Shown: one piece after another, positions 32,257 through 43,465 of the stretch
Numbering within the stretch: the first letter of the stretch is position 1
Layout of the letters: each line of letters starts with the position of its first letter
From: Porphyra umbilicalis
Taxonomy: Eukaryota; Rhodophyta; Bangiophyceae; Bangiales; Bangiaceae
Reading direction: 5' to 3'
Assembly: GCA_002049455.2 (NCBI GenBank)
Contig: KV918962.1
Span: 62,001-126,000, forward strand
DNA: 64,000 nucleotides
The notes under the pieces: model-generated
Told to the model about the DNA's origin: nothing
What the model saw: the letters and a program-made list of their open reading frames with translations, nothing else
Database searches by the model: none
Made by a program: the position numbers and the translations under genes

Positions 32257-35256
32257 GTGGGTTCCTGGTGCCAGGCGGTGGCCGGCTGCCTGGTGGTGAG
32301 GCGCTGCGCGATGGACTCGGGAACGGCTGTGGGTTGCCTCGCCCCGCTTTCTTTGGCTCCCACCATGATGCACACGCCCTCCCCATCCCCCGCTGCTTCT
32401 TCAACTCCCCGCCCCATTCAGCGTGTGCTTCCTTGTGCTCGGGACCCTTTTGCCCCTCGGTCGCCCGTTGCTGCATGCGATCCGTTCCCCGTCCCCACTA
32501 TCCCGGCTGCCGCACCCGACCACGTGCCCCCCCTCACGGCTGTCACAGATGCTCCACCTGCCGCTGAGCGTGTGACGTCTCGACTCTCGCCCCCCCTCTC
32601 TTTTTCTCCGGCTGGCTCCCCGCCCTCTTCCTCGCCACCAACCTCCCGTGCGGCTTCACCCAATGGACGCCCGTCTCCTTGTGGGGCGGCCGCTGCTTCT
32701 ACGGCTGCCGCCCCCACGAAGCGGGCCGCAAAGACGCGTCCTCCTTTGTCGCACCCTCCTGCGACGCGCCCTACTCCGTCGCGACCATCTCCCGCACCCC
32801 CCTCATCGGCTATAGTGTCGGTGGCCGGCAGCAGAAGGTGTGCGTCATCTTACTCGGCGCCGCTGAGCGTGGCAACCTCCGCACCAACGCCGTCGTCGGC
32901 CAGCTTGCCGGTGCCGCCCGCGACGCCCGAACCCGCCCTGGCGCTGCTGCACAGCATGATTTCATTGGGCGCCGCGCTGGGGCGCGTTGACAAGTGCTTC
33001 TCGGGCGTGTACCTGGTGGTCGAGCGCGGGGACGGCTCCAAAAGCCGCCCGTACGACGGCGAGGTGATCGACTGCGTGTCGGACAGCGTGACCGACGCGT
33101 TTAAGGACGCGTTCAAGCAAGCGTGGTGGCGAGCGCGTCGGCCCTCTCTCGGGCCGGCTGTCGTCGTCGGTCGCGGCGGGTCGGTGGCACAGCAGCGGTC
33201 ACGCAGCGGAACCGCACCGGCAGCGGGCGTCGGTGCTGGGAACGCCGTAGTGGTTGACGGCCCCGACGGCAGCCCGCCGCTCTCCTTGCACCCGCCCTCC
33301 GTCCTACTCAAGGCCAAGTCAGCGGTGGTCGGCATCCGCATCCTCACGAACAAGATGGTTGACGACGTCTTGCAGTCGCTTGGGTTGGCCACCATCAACC
33401 AGATGACAACGACGCGCGTCAAGAACATTTTCAAGCGCATCAGCAGCGCTGTGACGCCTCCGGGCAAGGGCCGCCTGCAGTGGACGTGGCCCCAGGCGTG
33501 CCCCATGGAGCTGCTGATGAACTATTGGCAGACCGAGGAGATGGAGAATAAGATCACCGTGCACGCCGGCTGCCTGTACCCGCCGTGGCACAACATCGTT
33601 AAGACGAGCTGCGGGGAGCGGCGCCTGGCCGTGATTGTGGCGGCCTGGCTGAGCGACTACTGGATGTACAACCTGTGCATGGAGCTCAAGGTCAAATGGA
33701 CGGCGGACTTTCGGTCTAAGTTTGGGTGCGCCGAGGCGACCGCGTCAGGGCTCGCCCCCCTGACCAAGAAGCGGGCCAGCTCAGAGGAGAAAGAGTCGGG
33801 CAAGAGCCCCAAGAAGAAGCGGGGCACCGGCCCGCCCCACGCCACCACGACCGACAAGAGGCAGAGCCCGGCGGCGAGGAAGGCCGCGGCAGCTGCGACA
33901 GCCACGGGCGAGGACGGCTCGGCGGTGGGTGCCAAGGGCTCGGCGTCGGCTACGGGCGGTGCCGACGACAGCTTGCGGTCGACGGGCTCGTCGCGACCGC
34001 TCTCGCATGTGTTGCGAGACGCGGAGGGCTGCACGCTGCGCGGCTTGGCCGCCTCGACGGACGTTTCATCGGTGGAGATGGAGTCGTCGAGCATCGAGAA
34101 CGCCTTTGTTGACGAGGAGGAACGGCAGGCCGCCACACGTGCGGGACGCTTCCAGTCCCTGCTGTTGCCGTACGAGATTGTGGTGGAGTGCATGAAGTAC
34201 TACAGCACCAACCTCGACGCCTCGACCTCCGCCACCTCCGATGCCATCCTCAAGGTGAGCAGCCGCTCCATCCCACGCACCACCCTTACCCGCGAGGCTG
34301 TCATGGACATGCTGTCCGTCCACACGTTTAACAAGGATGTGGCGATGCTGAAGCAGTCGTTTGAATGGCTGGGGGACCTGGCCGGCTCCCTAGAATTCTT
34401 CCCGGAGGGCCTTGGCCCCATCTTCTCGCCGACAGCCTCCGTTGCCGCCATTGCTGGGGACGTCCTCGAATGGCTCTCCAACAGCCGCATCGGTGATGAC
34501 GCGTGGCGGTTCTTTGCCGAGGAGTTCGGTGCTAACGGCGCCGAGGCGGGCGACAATGCGTATGGCGGACAGACGGTCAACATCCGAGAGGTGGCGAGCG
34601 CGTGCCAGACGTCGTGGCTGACGTCTGCGATGATCAACGCGTGCATGGTCAAGCAGCGCGTCGCAGCGCGCTCGGTTGGCGGATACACCCTCCTCATAGA
34701 GCAAGTGGCGTCAGTCCTGCGCATCAGGGGCAAGGAGGTGGCACCTGAGGCAGCGCAGACGGCCGCGACCGAGGTCGCCGCTGAGGTCGGCGCCTGCCGG
34801 TGGCTTGGGATGGTGGTTAATCTGTGCAACTCCCACTGGGTGTCGGCGGTCGTCAACGTCGTGGGCAGGGAAGTGGTCGTCTATGACTCGCTGCCCGGCA
34901 CGAGGGACGCGGAGATGGCGCTGGCCATTGAGCGGATCCTCATTCTGTGCAGCGCTGTGGCGAGGAAGCAGGTGGCGTTGCCTGGTGAGAATTGTGGCAG
35001 AAACCAGGGTTGGACGGTCACCCGGTGCGAGGGCCCAACGCAGCCAGACGGCCACAGCTGTGGGGTGTACGCGGTCGCTCATGTTGCGTGTGCGCTGGGT
35101 GGCTTCGCTTTGAGTTCCACCCGTCCCCGCGCCGACCTACTGCGCCTCGCGCTCCTTCACCATGTTCTCTCTCGTGGGCGGCACTATGCGAGCGCACGAC
35201 TTGCGTGGAGAGGTGCCAGCGCGCCGCCCCCGGGTGGCGCTGTCGCGGTAGTTTAG
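32257..35256 (+). CDS. Ulp1/SENP-type cysteine protease (C48 family) of the KDZ element
   Basis: A single 999-codon frame. The first about 230 residues are Pro/Ser-rich and disordered. A middle block (FSGVYLVVERGDGSKSRPYD, then KMVDDVLQSLGLATINQM to WMYNLCMELKVKWTADF, about 245-490) is folded but unrecognised. A Lys/Ala-rich linker follows, with KKKR near residue 525. The C-terminal domain has the C48 layout: TSWLTSAMINA, then H860 (NSHWVSAVVN), D877 (VVYDSL), Q929 and C935 (PDGHSCGVYAVAH). Known: Ulp1 proteases remove SUMO-like modifiers. Inference: in transposons they may de-modify the transposase or host silencing factors. The ATG at 32365 has the better context (CCCACCATGATG) and would give 963 residues; 32257 is the longest choice. 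No stops or introns, so the gene looks functional. Confidence 0.85.
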   Translation: MGSWCQAVAGCLVVRRCAMDSGTAVGCLAPLSLAPTMMHTPSPSPAASSTPRPIQRVLPCARDPFAPRSPVAACDPFPVPTIPAAAPDHVPPLTAVTDAPPAAERVTSRLSPPLSFSPAGSPPSSSPPTSRAASPNGRPSPCGAAAASTAAAPTKRAAKTRPPLSHPPATRPTPSRPSPAPPSSAIVSVAGSRRCASSYSAPLSVATSAPTPSSASLPVPPATPEPALALLHSMISLGAALGRVDKCFSGVYLVVERGDGSKSRPYDGEVIDCVSDSVTDAFKDAFKQAWWRARRPSLGPAVVVGRGGSVAQQRSRSGTAPAAGVGAGNAVVVDGPDGSPPLSLHPPSVLLKAKSAVVGIRILTNKMVDDVLQSLGLATINQMTTTRVKNIFKRISSAVTPPGKGRLQWTWPQACPMELLMNYWQTEEMENKITVHAGCLYPPWHNIVKTSCGERRLAVIVAAWLSDYWMYNLCMELKVKWTADFRSKFGCAEATASGLAPLTKKRASSEEKESGKSPKKKRGTGPPHATTTDKRQSPAARKAAAAATATGEDGSAVGAKGSASATGGADDSLRSTGSSRPLSHVLRDAEGCTLRGLAASTDVSSVEMESSSIENAFVDEEERQAATRAGRFQSLLLPYEIVVECMKYYSTNLDASTSATSDAILKVSSRSIPRTTLTREAVMDMLSVHTFNKDVAMLKQSFEWLGDLAGSLEFFPEGLGPIFSPTASVAAIAGDVLEWLSNSRIGDDAWRFFAEEFGANGAEAGDNAYGGQTVNIREVASACQTSWLTSAMINACMVKQRVAARSVGGYTLLIEQVASVLRIRGKEVAPEAAQTAATEVAAEVGACRWLGMVVNLCNSHWVSAVVNVVGREVVVYDSLPGTRDAEMALAIERILILCSAVARKQVALPGENCGRNQGWTVTRCEGPTQPDGHSCGVYAVAHVACALGGFALSSTRPRADLLRLALLHHVLSRGRHYASARLAWRGASAPPPGGAVAVV

Positions 35257-38200
35257 AATACAACATCTTTTTTTTCACGTGGTCTGCTGCGGTCGAGCTC
35301 AGTCGACAAACACATACACCCCATGCCGGCGATGCCCACTATGGCAGCACCCCCGGGTCGCACCCCCCGTATTTCAGCAACTCGGCGCACGCCCCGTACT
35401 CAAAAAACACGAAAGAAGTGGAGGGCGGACCGCTAGATGCATTTTGCTCTCAGTCTGGGCGCTAGTCCCTGTGCTGTATCAGGAGCGCCATCGCCGGTCC
35501 TTCTCCCCCCCATCCCCCCCCCCTCAGAAAAAAGCCACTACGTGCCGCGACAGCTCCTCCCGCCCGCGGCTTCCGACCTCCCCCTGACGCAGCCCCCGCC
35601 AATCTTCTCCTCCGTCACGGATTCCATGTGCTCCACCAGTGGCGTCGCCACTGCGGTGGCAGGCGCTATGGCGGTGGCGGAGACGGGGCGGCGGCCACTC
35701 TTTCAGCGATGGGACCCAACCGGAGCAACGAGACTAGACGGTGGCGGTGGCGGAGGCAGAGTAAAAGCGGGGCAACGGACGATGCAACGTTTCGGTTGCG
35801 TATCTTTTTGCGACGGATCTGCGGCGGTTCCCATGCTTGAGTCCATACGCAGCGGTTCCTCGTCCATTCAGTGCACAGGGAAATGCTCCAGATTTTTCTT
35901 CTGGCGTCCTATTGGCCAATGTCACGTGGACGTGCCGTTTTCAACCAACACACATGTGGCTCAAACGTGCTCAAAGCCCAGATCAAATGAGGTCACGAGG
36001 TAAACTGGCCCGGTTCGTGGCCGTCGGGCGCATCGATCAAGCAACCCTCTGCTGATATGCCAATCCATGTGGCGCCGATCTGCACCGCCGTTCAGAGACC
36101 CCTCCGTTTCCAGCCCCCGCAACACGCACCGGTACTGCTCACCATCCCCTCACCCCGTCTTCCGCCATACCCGTTGTGATTTTGCAAGCCCTTTCCTCCT
36201 CCCACCCAACCATGGCTGGATTTCCTGTAGTGCCCTCAGGTGGCCGCTCCCCACCGGAGACGATCGTCACGCCGGCGGGGGCGGCGCCGTCGAGCGCGGC
36301 CACAAGCCACAAGCCACCCGCCGGCACCGACGCCACGTCGAGCGGGCCCAAGTAGAAGGTGCCCTTCTTCGCCTCCGCCCTCTCGTGGCGTGCATCTCTG
36401 TACTGTTTGCTGTCGCTGTGGTGCGGGCCCTCGGTGGGCGGGTGGTGGAGGACGGCAGTGGTGAGGAGGAGGGGGGAGTGGGGATCTCGGCGGTGGCGTT
36501 GGTGGCCCAGGTCAACCACGGTGGGTAGGGGGAGCTGGCCTTTACCAACGTCGCCATGCTGATGGGGCCCCCCTCCCCCCCCTTTTTCCCCTCGCCGGCG
36601 CTCGAATGGGAACAAGCTCTTGTTTGCGTGATGGTTTCGTGCATGTTGGTTCACTGCTCTCTTTTCTTCTTTTGTTTGTGTTGCGAGTGCTCAATAAAGT
36701 GGCTAGCAAACGCTCTTTCTAGGCGACAGGCGGTGCGGGGGGCGGCGAGCTGGCAACCGTACTGCACAGATGTATGGAGCACACACACACTTAGCACCGC
36801 GTCCGCGGCGATGGTGGCGTGCGTTTGGACGCGCACGGCGGTGGGGGGGGGGTGGCACTGTCGTCGCATTGGACGAAAAAGCAGTAGGGAGGTCAAGGGG
36901 CGGCGGCGGCCGCGTCCCTGTTTGCCACCACGGAAGAGGTGTCGGGGCGGCTGTGAGTGGTCGCGGGGTAAGCTGTCGCCAGCTTTGGCTGGGAAAACAG
37001 CCGCGGATGCCCCCGAGCGCCCCTGCCGCATCCGTACGAGCAAGGGAGGTGGCCTCTAGATGCGGTGGCGCGCGCTGGTGGGCTGGTCCGGTGGGGAAGG
37101 GAGGTGATCGGGCAGGCAAGCAGGGGGCGCTCGGGTGCTTTCCTACCTGTGAAAGTACGCACAGTTGGGGAAGAGGTCGCCCATGCGAGAGGGGCTCGCA
37201 GGACCAGCGGTCAGCGACCCCCGAGTGGGGGGTCAGATGCCCAGTGTATTTCTTGCTGACACTGCAGCATCCAGTGGATTTGGCACCTGCGCTTCGGTTG
37301 TACTCGCTTTGAAGCCGAACGCGTTCCATTGGGAGTCTTCACATAAAACCGAGCACCGGGTGTCTGTTGACATGCATTGCTTCCACTCAAGAGAACGGTT
37401 ATGATTCTCTGTCCTTTGCTCGTATGCCTGCTCCCTCACTGCCATGGTGTTCCACAAGTGCCATGGAAGGGCACATCCACGCCCAACTCGACCAAAACAC
37501 TCTCAGAAAAAGAACTTCCGTCTTGGTTCTCTGAAGGCTGCTGCGTACGCGTATGTTGACGGTTCGATGAGCACACCCGTCCTTCATGTCTTTTTGAGTA
37601 CGCCAAGGTGAGAACTGTTGTTAATGGTGTGCCACTACCGCTCTCGCTACGGGTTTTCTGCCGGGTTTCTTTACATCATCACCATCGATATACATACGGC
37701 GACCGAGCGCACGCAGCACCCTTCGAAAAATGTGACCTAGAAAGGTCCACGGAGCATAGTGCGTTTTCGTGCCAAATCGGTGCATTGTGTGTCCGCTGCT
37801 TCCCCCTCGACGCATGGCGCAGCACAATTGTGCACCAGAGCAACAAGGAACCCCCCACCCATCTCCCCGTATACTTTTTGAGCGGGCGGCGCGCTGTGTG
37901 GATGAGTGCGCCCCTCTGGAAGCCGAAATGGACGCGCCTGGTGGCAGCAACCCCGTGGAGCCAAATTCTGGCACAGAACCACCAAAGTCGTCCGAGCTGT
38001 TTCACAACTCACCCTGAAGGTACCTATCACGTGTCTTTCCAGAGAGCGGTCAGCATACGGGGCTCTGGCGGCAAAATGCCGTTTCTGTTTAGAAAAGGTA
38101 TGTATCGTCCGCGCCAGGGCTGCCACGGAGGCGCAGGCGATTTTAATCGGTTCTACTACGTAGCTGACAACCCGGAAAGTGTCTTGGGCAAAAGAAAGTG

Positions 38201-39454
38201 GCCAAAACGCGGCATCTGGCGCACAATGGACGGCTTTTTCTGGAAGCGGACGCTGCAATGAGAAGCCGTGGGTGGTGCTTGCCGGTGGGCGAGACCCGCA
38301 GAGCTAATGCACATATGCTCAGCATGTCAGCAAACCATATACGGGTCTGTAGCATGTCTATAGCAAGAGAGCTGCACAGGAATAGAGGCTGCGGTGGACG
38401 CGCTGCCAGGGGCTGTAGCTCATCATAAAAAGCGAGAGAGAGCGCAGAGAGGAGCACCGAAGATCACCCAAGGACGATGCACTCAGTTACTCGAGGCATA
38501 TATTTACTATATAAATGCAGTTATGGGTTCACCTGTGGTTTTTTCGAGATTTCGCAGCATAGCGCGCCGTTCTGTACCGACGAGCCTTGAGCTTCTCAGG
38601 ACGCAAAAAAATCTCCACCCACGCCCGGGTTCTAGCTGCACTTCTATTGGGCAAGGCACACTCTGCCCGTTTTTTTTGAAATCACACAATTTTCATAAAT
38701 TTGTGCGTTGCACTTATGGCTCATGTTCGCGACTGATTGGATACTTTTACAAAGTGGCACTGCCCCTTGCAGCTGTTAAATACATCTGATCTGACGCAGG
38801 TGTGCTGCGCTGTGGCCGGCCGTTTGGCTGCAGCGATGGGACCGCAGTCGCGTCCGGTTGGTACTGGTTGCGGCGTGTTGCGACACCACTCGGACAGCAA
38901 CTGGGCAGCTTGCTGCAACATGATCGGTGTAGACGACGCCTCAGCCCGTGGCACTCCCCACCCGTACCCCACCCATGTCGGACTGAACCGTGCTAGGTGA
39001 TGAGTGACCGACCAGTGCCTGCCCACTCTGGGAGCTCGTAAGTTACCGCCGCGTTTGCGTGACTGGTTGTGTGTTGATTGGGCGGTCGTTTGTGGTCGGG
39101 TCTCGTAGCCCTTCGTCGACAGCCCCACACAGGTGCTGTTCGTAGCCTCACACTGGATAATTTGGCAGCCCCGCAGCCTCGCACTTGCGACGCTTGTAGC
39201 CGCACACGGGCGACGTTGGCGGCCCCGCACTGGCGACGACGGGACGGGTACCCTCGCGAGAACGCAGCGAGCCCACGCCACCCTGTGCCGGTTCTGACAT
39301 CTGAGCTGCCTCTCACTTCCCTCCGTGGGCTTTGCTTTTTTTGTCGTCGTCGCCCGATCGGCGCTTCTGCACTGTCTCACTTTGTCTCGTGGGCTGCTGC
39401 CGGTTGACACTGCGGCCCCGCTTTTGGTTCTGTGCCCTTATTGTCGGTTGAGCC
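35257..39454. other. 4.2 kb between the protease and transposase genes
   Basis: Mixed content. 35450-36050 and 36660-37330 give only weak frames. A frame with high third-position G/C lies on the - strand at 36139-36654 (listed separately). 37240-38770 is clearly less GC-rich, with short frames on both strands, and could be a nested insertion, but I found no paired ends. 38780-39454 precedes the transposase and should carry its promoter. Confidence 0.4.
36139..36654 (-). CDS. Hypothetical 171-residue frame inside the KDZ element
   Basis: Not recognised. The central part has nearly all G or C at third codon positions, like host genes, and reads QYRDARHERAEAKKGTFYLG then PLDVASVPAGGLWLVAALDG. 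The N-terminal part competes with another frame starting at MATLVKASSPYPPWLTWA, so the start is unsure. It is on the strand opposite the two element genes. It may be a captured host gene fragment or a small unrelated gene. Confidence 0.3.
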   Translation of the reverse strand: MNQHARNHHANKSLFPFERRRGEKGGGGGPHQHGDVGKGQLPLPTVVDLGHQRHRRDPHSPLLLTTAVLHHPPTEGPHHSDSKQYRDARHERAEAKKGTFYLGPLDVASVPAGGLWLVAALDGAAPAGVTIVSGGERPPEGTTGNPAMVGWEEERACKITTGMAEDGVRGW

Positions 39455-42400
39455 ATGGCCCCACGACGCACGCTTGCGACACTTGCTGCTCTTTTTTTTG
39501 CAGCCTTAGCGTGTCCTCCGACGCCGTGGCTGCTCTTCTTCGCGTGCATCGTGCTCTTTGCGACGGTCGCGGCGGCGAGCGGTTGCGAGGGGGGTGGCTC
39601 CTCACCTCGGTCTGACGGGCAGCCGCCCCTCTCGTACATGACGGCAAGGACCGTTGCAGGCGACGGGCTCTACTCGGCCGTTCGGTCGGATCCGACGCGC
39701 CCTCGGGAGCCAGGCCGTACGACGCCGGTGTCTTCCACCGGCCTGTCGGGTCGCATGGGCTATAGCACCGCGGCTGAACTGCTGACGGACGGCGGAGCGG
39801 CCATGGCAGACATTTTTGGTGCTGACCGCCTGCCGGAAGCGCGCACTTCTGTGAGTCGACGGCGTGCGGATGGGCGGGCAACGCGGGCCGGCAACTACGC
39901 TGGCTGGCGAGGCCCTGGCCCAGGCCGGGGGCGGGGGCGGGGTCTCAACAATGTGCGGGAGAGCATGCGGCCGGTGCTGGTTGCTCTCTTCTGCAACGAG
40001 ATGCACAAGAACCTGCTGGCCAACTACGAGGAGGATGGAGTCGCGGCGCGTGCGCTGGTGGGGCTCGAGGTGCTCCGCGTCAACACGGGCGTATCAAAGA
40101 AGTCGCTGAGGACGCGGGGGTGGACGTTGGGTCGCAGCGGGGCCGTCGGCGTCCTTTTGAAGCTCGGCCGCTCCCGCGTCCGCTCAGACGTCTGCAAGCA
40201 GCAGACCGTCGCTATCAGCGTCACCCTGCAGACCAAGAGCGGCGTCAAGCGCCCCGTGTCCACATGCAGTGGGCCGGAGAAGTGCCTCGACACGGGCTGC
40301 TCGTTCGCGTCCGACATGGAGGTGGCCCTTGAGGCCGTCCGGTCGGCCGCGCAGATGACGCTGGAGGAGGTGTTTGAGGTGCTCGAGTCGTCGGTGCGCG
40401 GGGTGGCCCGCGCACCCGGGACTGCCATTCCGTACGGACCAACTCTCTGCACGGTCTCGGGGGGGGAGGGGAGCTGGCCTTTTGCCGTCGTGCGGCGGAC
40501 TGTTGCCAAGAGGTGGGTGTGCATTGCCTGCCCGACCGCCGACAGCGAGTGCATCCACCAGAGCGCTGCAGTCGCGGCGGCGGCGGGCGACGGGGACGGT
40601 GGCTTCGACGACGGCGACGACGGAACGCCCACCATGCGCTTCCCGGACGACGACCCGGTCAAAGAGGGTGGCCATCCCGTCGCCCCTGACAACCCCTACA
40701 TGCTCTTCTCGCGGTTCTACCAGGTGCACCAGTCGCGACTGTTGCGCGACTTGGTGCCGCCCTCCGCGGCGCAGCAGACGCGCATCAACCTCGTCAAGGC
40801 CGCAGCCACTTCCGAGACCATCCTCGAATTCCCCTGCTCGCCACTTTGCCCTTTTTGCCGTGTCAGCCCGAGCCCTCTCAAGCCGCCCATTCCGCACGAG
40901 TGCCGCATTGAGTTTGACGATGGCTCAGCCATGGCCAAGGTGTACTCGTGGCGATGCCCGAACTGCCTGCTGCGGGTGATGCCTGACGGTCGCGAGCACG
41001 GCTTGGTCTTCTCCTCGCCGTTCACGGCCTACTCCGAGGCCTTTTTATTTGAGCTGGCGGTCAACCTTTCCCGCAATGGCTGCTCCTTGCGGTCTTCTTC
41101 CTACTTGCGCTCGGGCTACAGCGAGCTCACGGCCTCGCTGAAGTACGCGCCGCGTTCAAGCCGGCTACGCAGCGTTGCAACCTTGCGCAAGGCGCTGACG
41201 CTCTACCTGTCTCTGGTCATCAAAGGTCTTCCGCTGGACGTGTCTACGTGCGCGCGTTGCGTGTCCTCGAGCGGTGTAATTGACATCGTGTGCTTCGACG
41301 GCTTGCAGCTGGGCTACAAGCTGAAGTACAAGAGGCGCTTCCAGCGCCACACTATCCGCACGAGCGCCATTCCGCGGGCGAGCGTTCACGCCCACATGGT
41401 CACTGACTCGGCCGTGGCCAAGGCGCTGGGGTCCGTGTTTAACACAACGTCGAAGGCGGTGGCGGGCTCCTCGAAGACTGTCACGACGGTGACGAGCATG
41501 CGCGGCTATGTCATGGCCGTGTCGGCGCTACTCGGCAGCGTCTCTGTCAACGGCCGGGAGGAGTCGTTTGCGGGGCCCGAGCAGCACGGGACGTCGGCGT
41601 CGACGGCTGGGCGGGGCTGGTGCCCCACCGTCGATGGGGGGGTGCGGCCTGCCCTGACGACGTTTTTGCGCCGCTTTTTTCGCTGCGAACTCGTGGCGCG
41701 CTCCCTCTGCACGCAAGTGCTGGCGGCCAGCTTCGACCTGTTTCGGCGGGTGCCCGAGCCCCTCATGACCCGAATCCAGGACGTGGTGCGCGCGCGCCCC
41801 GCTGAGGTGGAGCCGGCGCCCAACACCACGGTCGCGGAGGCCGAGGCGGCGCAGAGGGGGGGGCCCTCGGTGGGGTCAGCAAGCTCTCGCGCCGCACTGG
41901 GTGGTTCCGGTGGAGGAGATTTGGATTCGATGGTGGTGGATGCCAGAGCGGAACACGGCAACCCCGGCCAGCTGCGGCATGGTCTGCCGCCGCCGCTGCC
42001 AGCTGGCAGTATCGACGTCGGCGTGCGCGGGGCCGAGTCCGACGAGTCGGAGGTGGAGGATTCCGACGAGGAGCTGACGTCCGCGGATGACCGCGTGTCC
42101 TTTGACGGTGACTCGCTAGCCGCCCCCCGCCGCAAGTACTGGGACACCTTTGCTCCGCTCGCCCGGTTTGCTGAGCTCTTTACGGAGCCGGCGCTCGCGG
42201 ATACGGGTGGAGTAAAAGGCACCATGCTGGAAGCCGACATGCTTTTCCGGCTGCAGCCGAGCATCCCGACAACGGCGGCGGCGACGCTTAAGGTCGTCGA
42301 CTTTGTGCGGGCGGTGACCGTGGACCCGTTTGTTGTTTGGGCCCCCGACGGGGATTGGGGCGCCATCGACGCTCTCGTCGACGTTCTGAGCAGCGACAAC

Positions 42401-43465
42401 TTTACGTCTACCAAGCTGGCTGCCGTGCTCGACCGGTCGGACGTGTGCGAGCTGCGGCTGCTCCGCGCCGCTGTAGCCTGCCTCGGACCTGGACTCGAGC
42501 GAGATGCCGGCCTCCGCCCCGTGCTTGCGGACCTATTGACGGCGCTGAAGGACACTGCGGCGGCGTACGACTCGTTTGTAGCGGTCAACCAAGTGTCTCA
42601 ACCCGGCGGCGACGACGGGATGGCGCCCGGCGACGGTGACCAGCCGCCTATCGACGACTTCACGAAGGCACAGATGGCCAGCGCCCACCCGCTCGAGTGC
42701 TTCACACCTGCGCAGTACACGGCGACGTGGATGGAACCGCCGGCGTCAGTGGCGTCCTTCAAGGCGGCGTACGGCATCACCGACGAGTCCCCAGAGGACT
42801 TCCTATCCTCGGGGGTGTGGGCGCCCAACTTCCCCGTGTTGCGGCCGATCCCACTATTCTACGGCACCGCCCAGGCGGCCACCGACGAGCCCGACTGCAA
42901 CCATCTGATGGGGAAGGAGAACAAGTACACGGGCGGCACGTTTGGGGCGTTTTGCACCTGTACCCACCCCAAGTGCATTGGCGTTGTCGTGCTGGACGGG
43001 TCCGAGGGGCAGCGGATGCCTATCGAGTTCATCACGCAGCGATGCGCGACGCTGCCGTCGCAGGTGGTGTACGACTTTTCCTGCGCAACGCTCAAGACAG
43101 CGTTGTGCCGCCTGCCTCTCGTCGCGCGCGCCGTCTCGTTCTTGGTCGACCGCTTCCACTGGCGGAAAAACCACGTGTCGTGTACCAAGGCGATGAACCC
43201 GGACTCTTACTCCTCGATGGAGAGCATCAACACCTCCTCGTCCGAGGAGCGGAACGCCCTTTCCCGCCGGCAGGAGCACCACCTCCGGCTGATGAACCAA
43301 GACAACTTTATCATCTTTACCACGTACCAGCAGGCGCTGTCCAACGTCATTGCCATGTATAAAGATGTCGAGACGGAGCTCACGCCAAGCAAGTGGCCAC
43401 GATGGTACCGGCAGAAATACGTGGACGGGGTGGGAAACACAGAGAGGGGGAGTGCGGGCATGTAG
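39455..43465 (+). CDS. KDZ-superfamily transposase with SWIM-like zinc finger, intact
   Basis: A DDE transposase expected to mobilise the surrounding 16.8 kb element; one frame of 1336 codons. Seen in order: a hydrophobic N-terminus (1-50); a basic DNA-binding-like region; a SWIM-like finger C356-x2-C359-x6-C366-x-H368; a second cysteine cluster (C461, C465, C468, C483, C501-x2-C504); the first catalytic block VIDIVCFDGLQLGYK (D610/D615); a long acidic insert; CTCTHPKC; then the KDZ signature YDFSCATLKTALCRLP (D1207), FLVDRFHWRKNHVSC (D1232) and MESINTSSSEERNALS (E1264/E1265) before a QEHHLRLMNQDNFI helix. Known: the VDRFHW motif with an S-x-E helix is diagnostic of KDZ. Odd: a T run followed by CAG at about 39490-39502 looks like a splice acceptor, so the first 15-20 codons may be intronic. 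Otherwise apparently active. Confidence 0.9.
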   Translation: MAPRRTLATLAALFFAALACPPTPWLLFFACIVLFATVAAASGCEGGGSSPRSDGQPPLSYMTARTVAGDGLYSAVRSDPTRPREPGRTTPVSSTGLSGRMGYSTAAELLTDGGAAMADIFGADRLPEARTSVSRRRADGRATRAGNYAGWRGPGPGRGRGRGLNNVRESMRPVLVALFCNEMHKNLLANYEEDGVAARALVGLEVLRVNTGVSKKSLRTRGWTLGRSGAVGVLLKLGRSRVRSDVCKQQTVAISVTLQTKSGVKRPVSTCSGPEKCLDTGCSFASDMEVALEAVRSAAQMTLEEVFEVLESSVRGVARAPGTAIPYGPTLCTVSGGEGSWPFAVVRRTVAKRWVCIACPTADSECIHQSAAVAAAAGDGDGGFDDGDDGTPTMRFPDDDPVKEGGHPVAPDNPYMLFSRFYQVHQSRLLRDLVPPSAAQQTRINLVKAAATSETILEFPCSPLCPFCRVSPSPLKPPIPHECRIEFDDGSAMAKVYSWRCPNCLLRVMPDGREHGLVFSSPFTAYSEAFLFELAVNLSRNGCSLRSSSYLRSGYSELTASLKYAPRSSRLRSVATLRKALTLYLSLVIKGLPLDVSTCARCVSSSGVIDIVCFDGLQLGYKLKYKRRFQRHTIRTSAIPRASVHAHMVTDSAVAKALGSVFNTTSKAVAGSSKTVTTVTSMRGYVMAVSALLGSVSVNGREESFAGPEQHGTSASTAGRGWCPTVDGGVRPALTTFLRRFFRCELVARSLCTQVLAASFDLFRRVPEPLMTRIQDVVRARPAEVEPAPNTTVAEAEAAQRGGPSVGSASSRAALGGSGGGDLDSMVVDARAEHGNPGQLRHGLPPPLPAGSIDVGVRGAESDESEVEDSDEELTSADDRVSFDGDSLAAPRRKYWDTFAPLARFAELFTEPALADTGGVKGTMLEADMLFRLQPSIPTTAAATLKVVDFVRAVTVDPFVVWAPDGDWGAIDALVDVLSSDNFTSTKLAAVLDRSDVCELRLLRAAVACLGPGLERDAGLRPVLADLLTALKDTAAAYDSFVAVNQVSQPGGDDGMAPGDGDQPPIDDFTKAQMASAHPLECFTPAQYTATWMEPPASVASFKAAYGITDESPEDFLSSGVWAPNFPVLRPIPLFYGTAQAATDEPDCNHLMGKENKYTGGTFGAFCTCTHPKCIGVVVLDGSEGQRMPIEFITQRCATLPSQVVYDFSCATLKTALCRLPLVARAVSFLVDRFHWRKNHVSCTKAMNPDSYSSMESINTSSSEERNALSRRQEHHLRLMNQDNFIIFTTYQQALSNVIAMYKDVETELTPSKWPRWYRQKYVDGVGNTERGSAGM

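Noticed and set aside
37608-38261. Overlapping 217- and 173-codon frames on opposite strands
   Set aside because: Neither shows domain content or biased third positions; they look like chance open frames.
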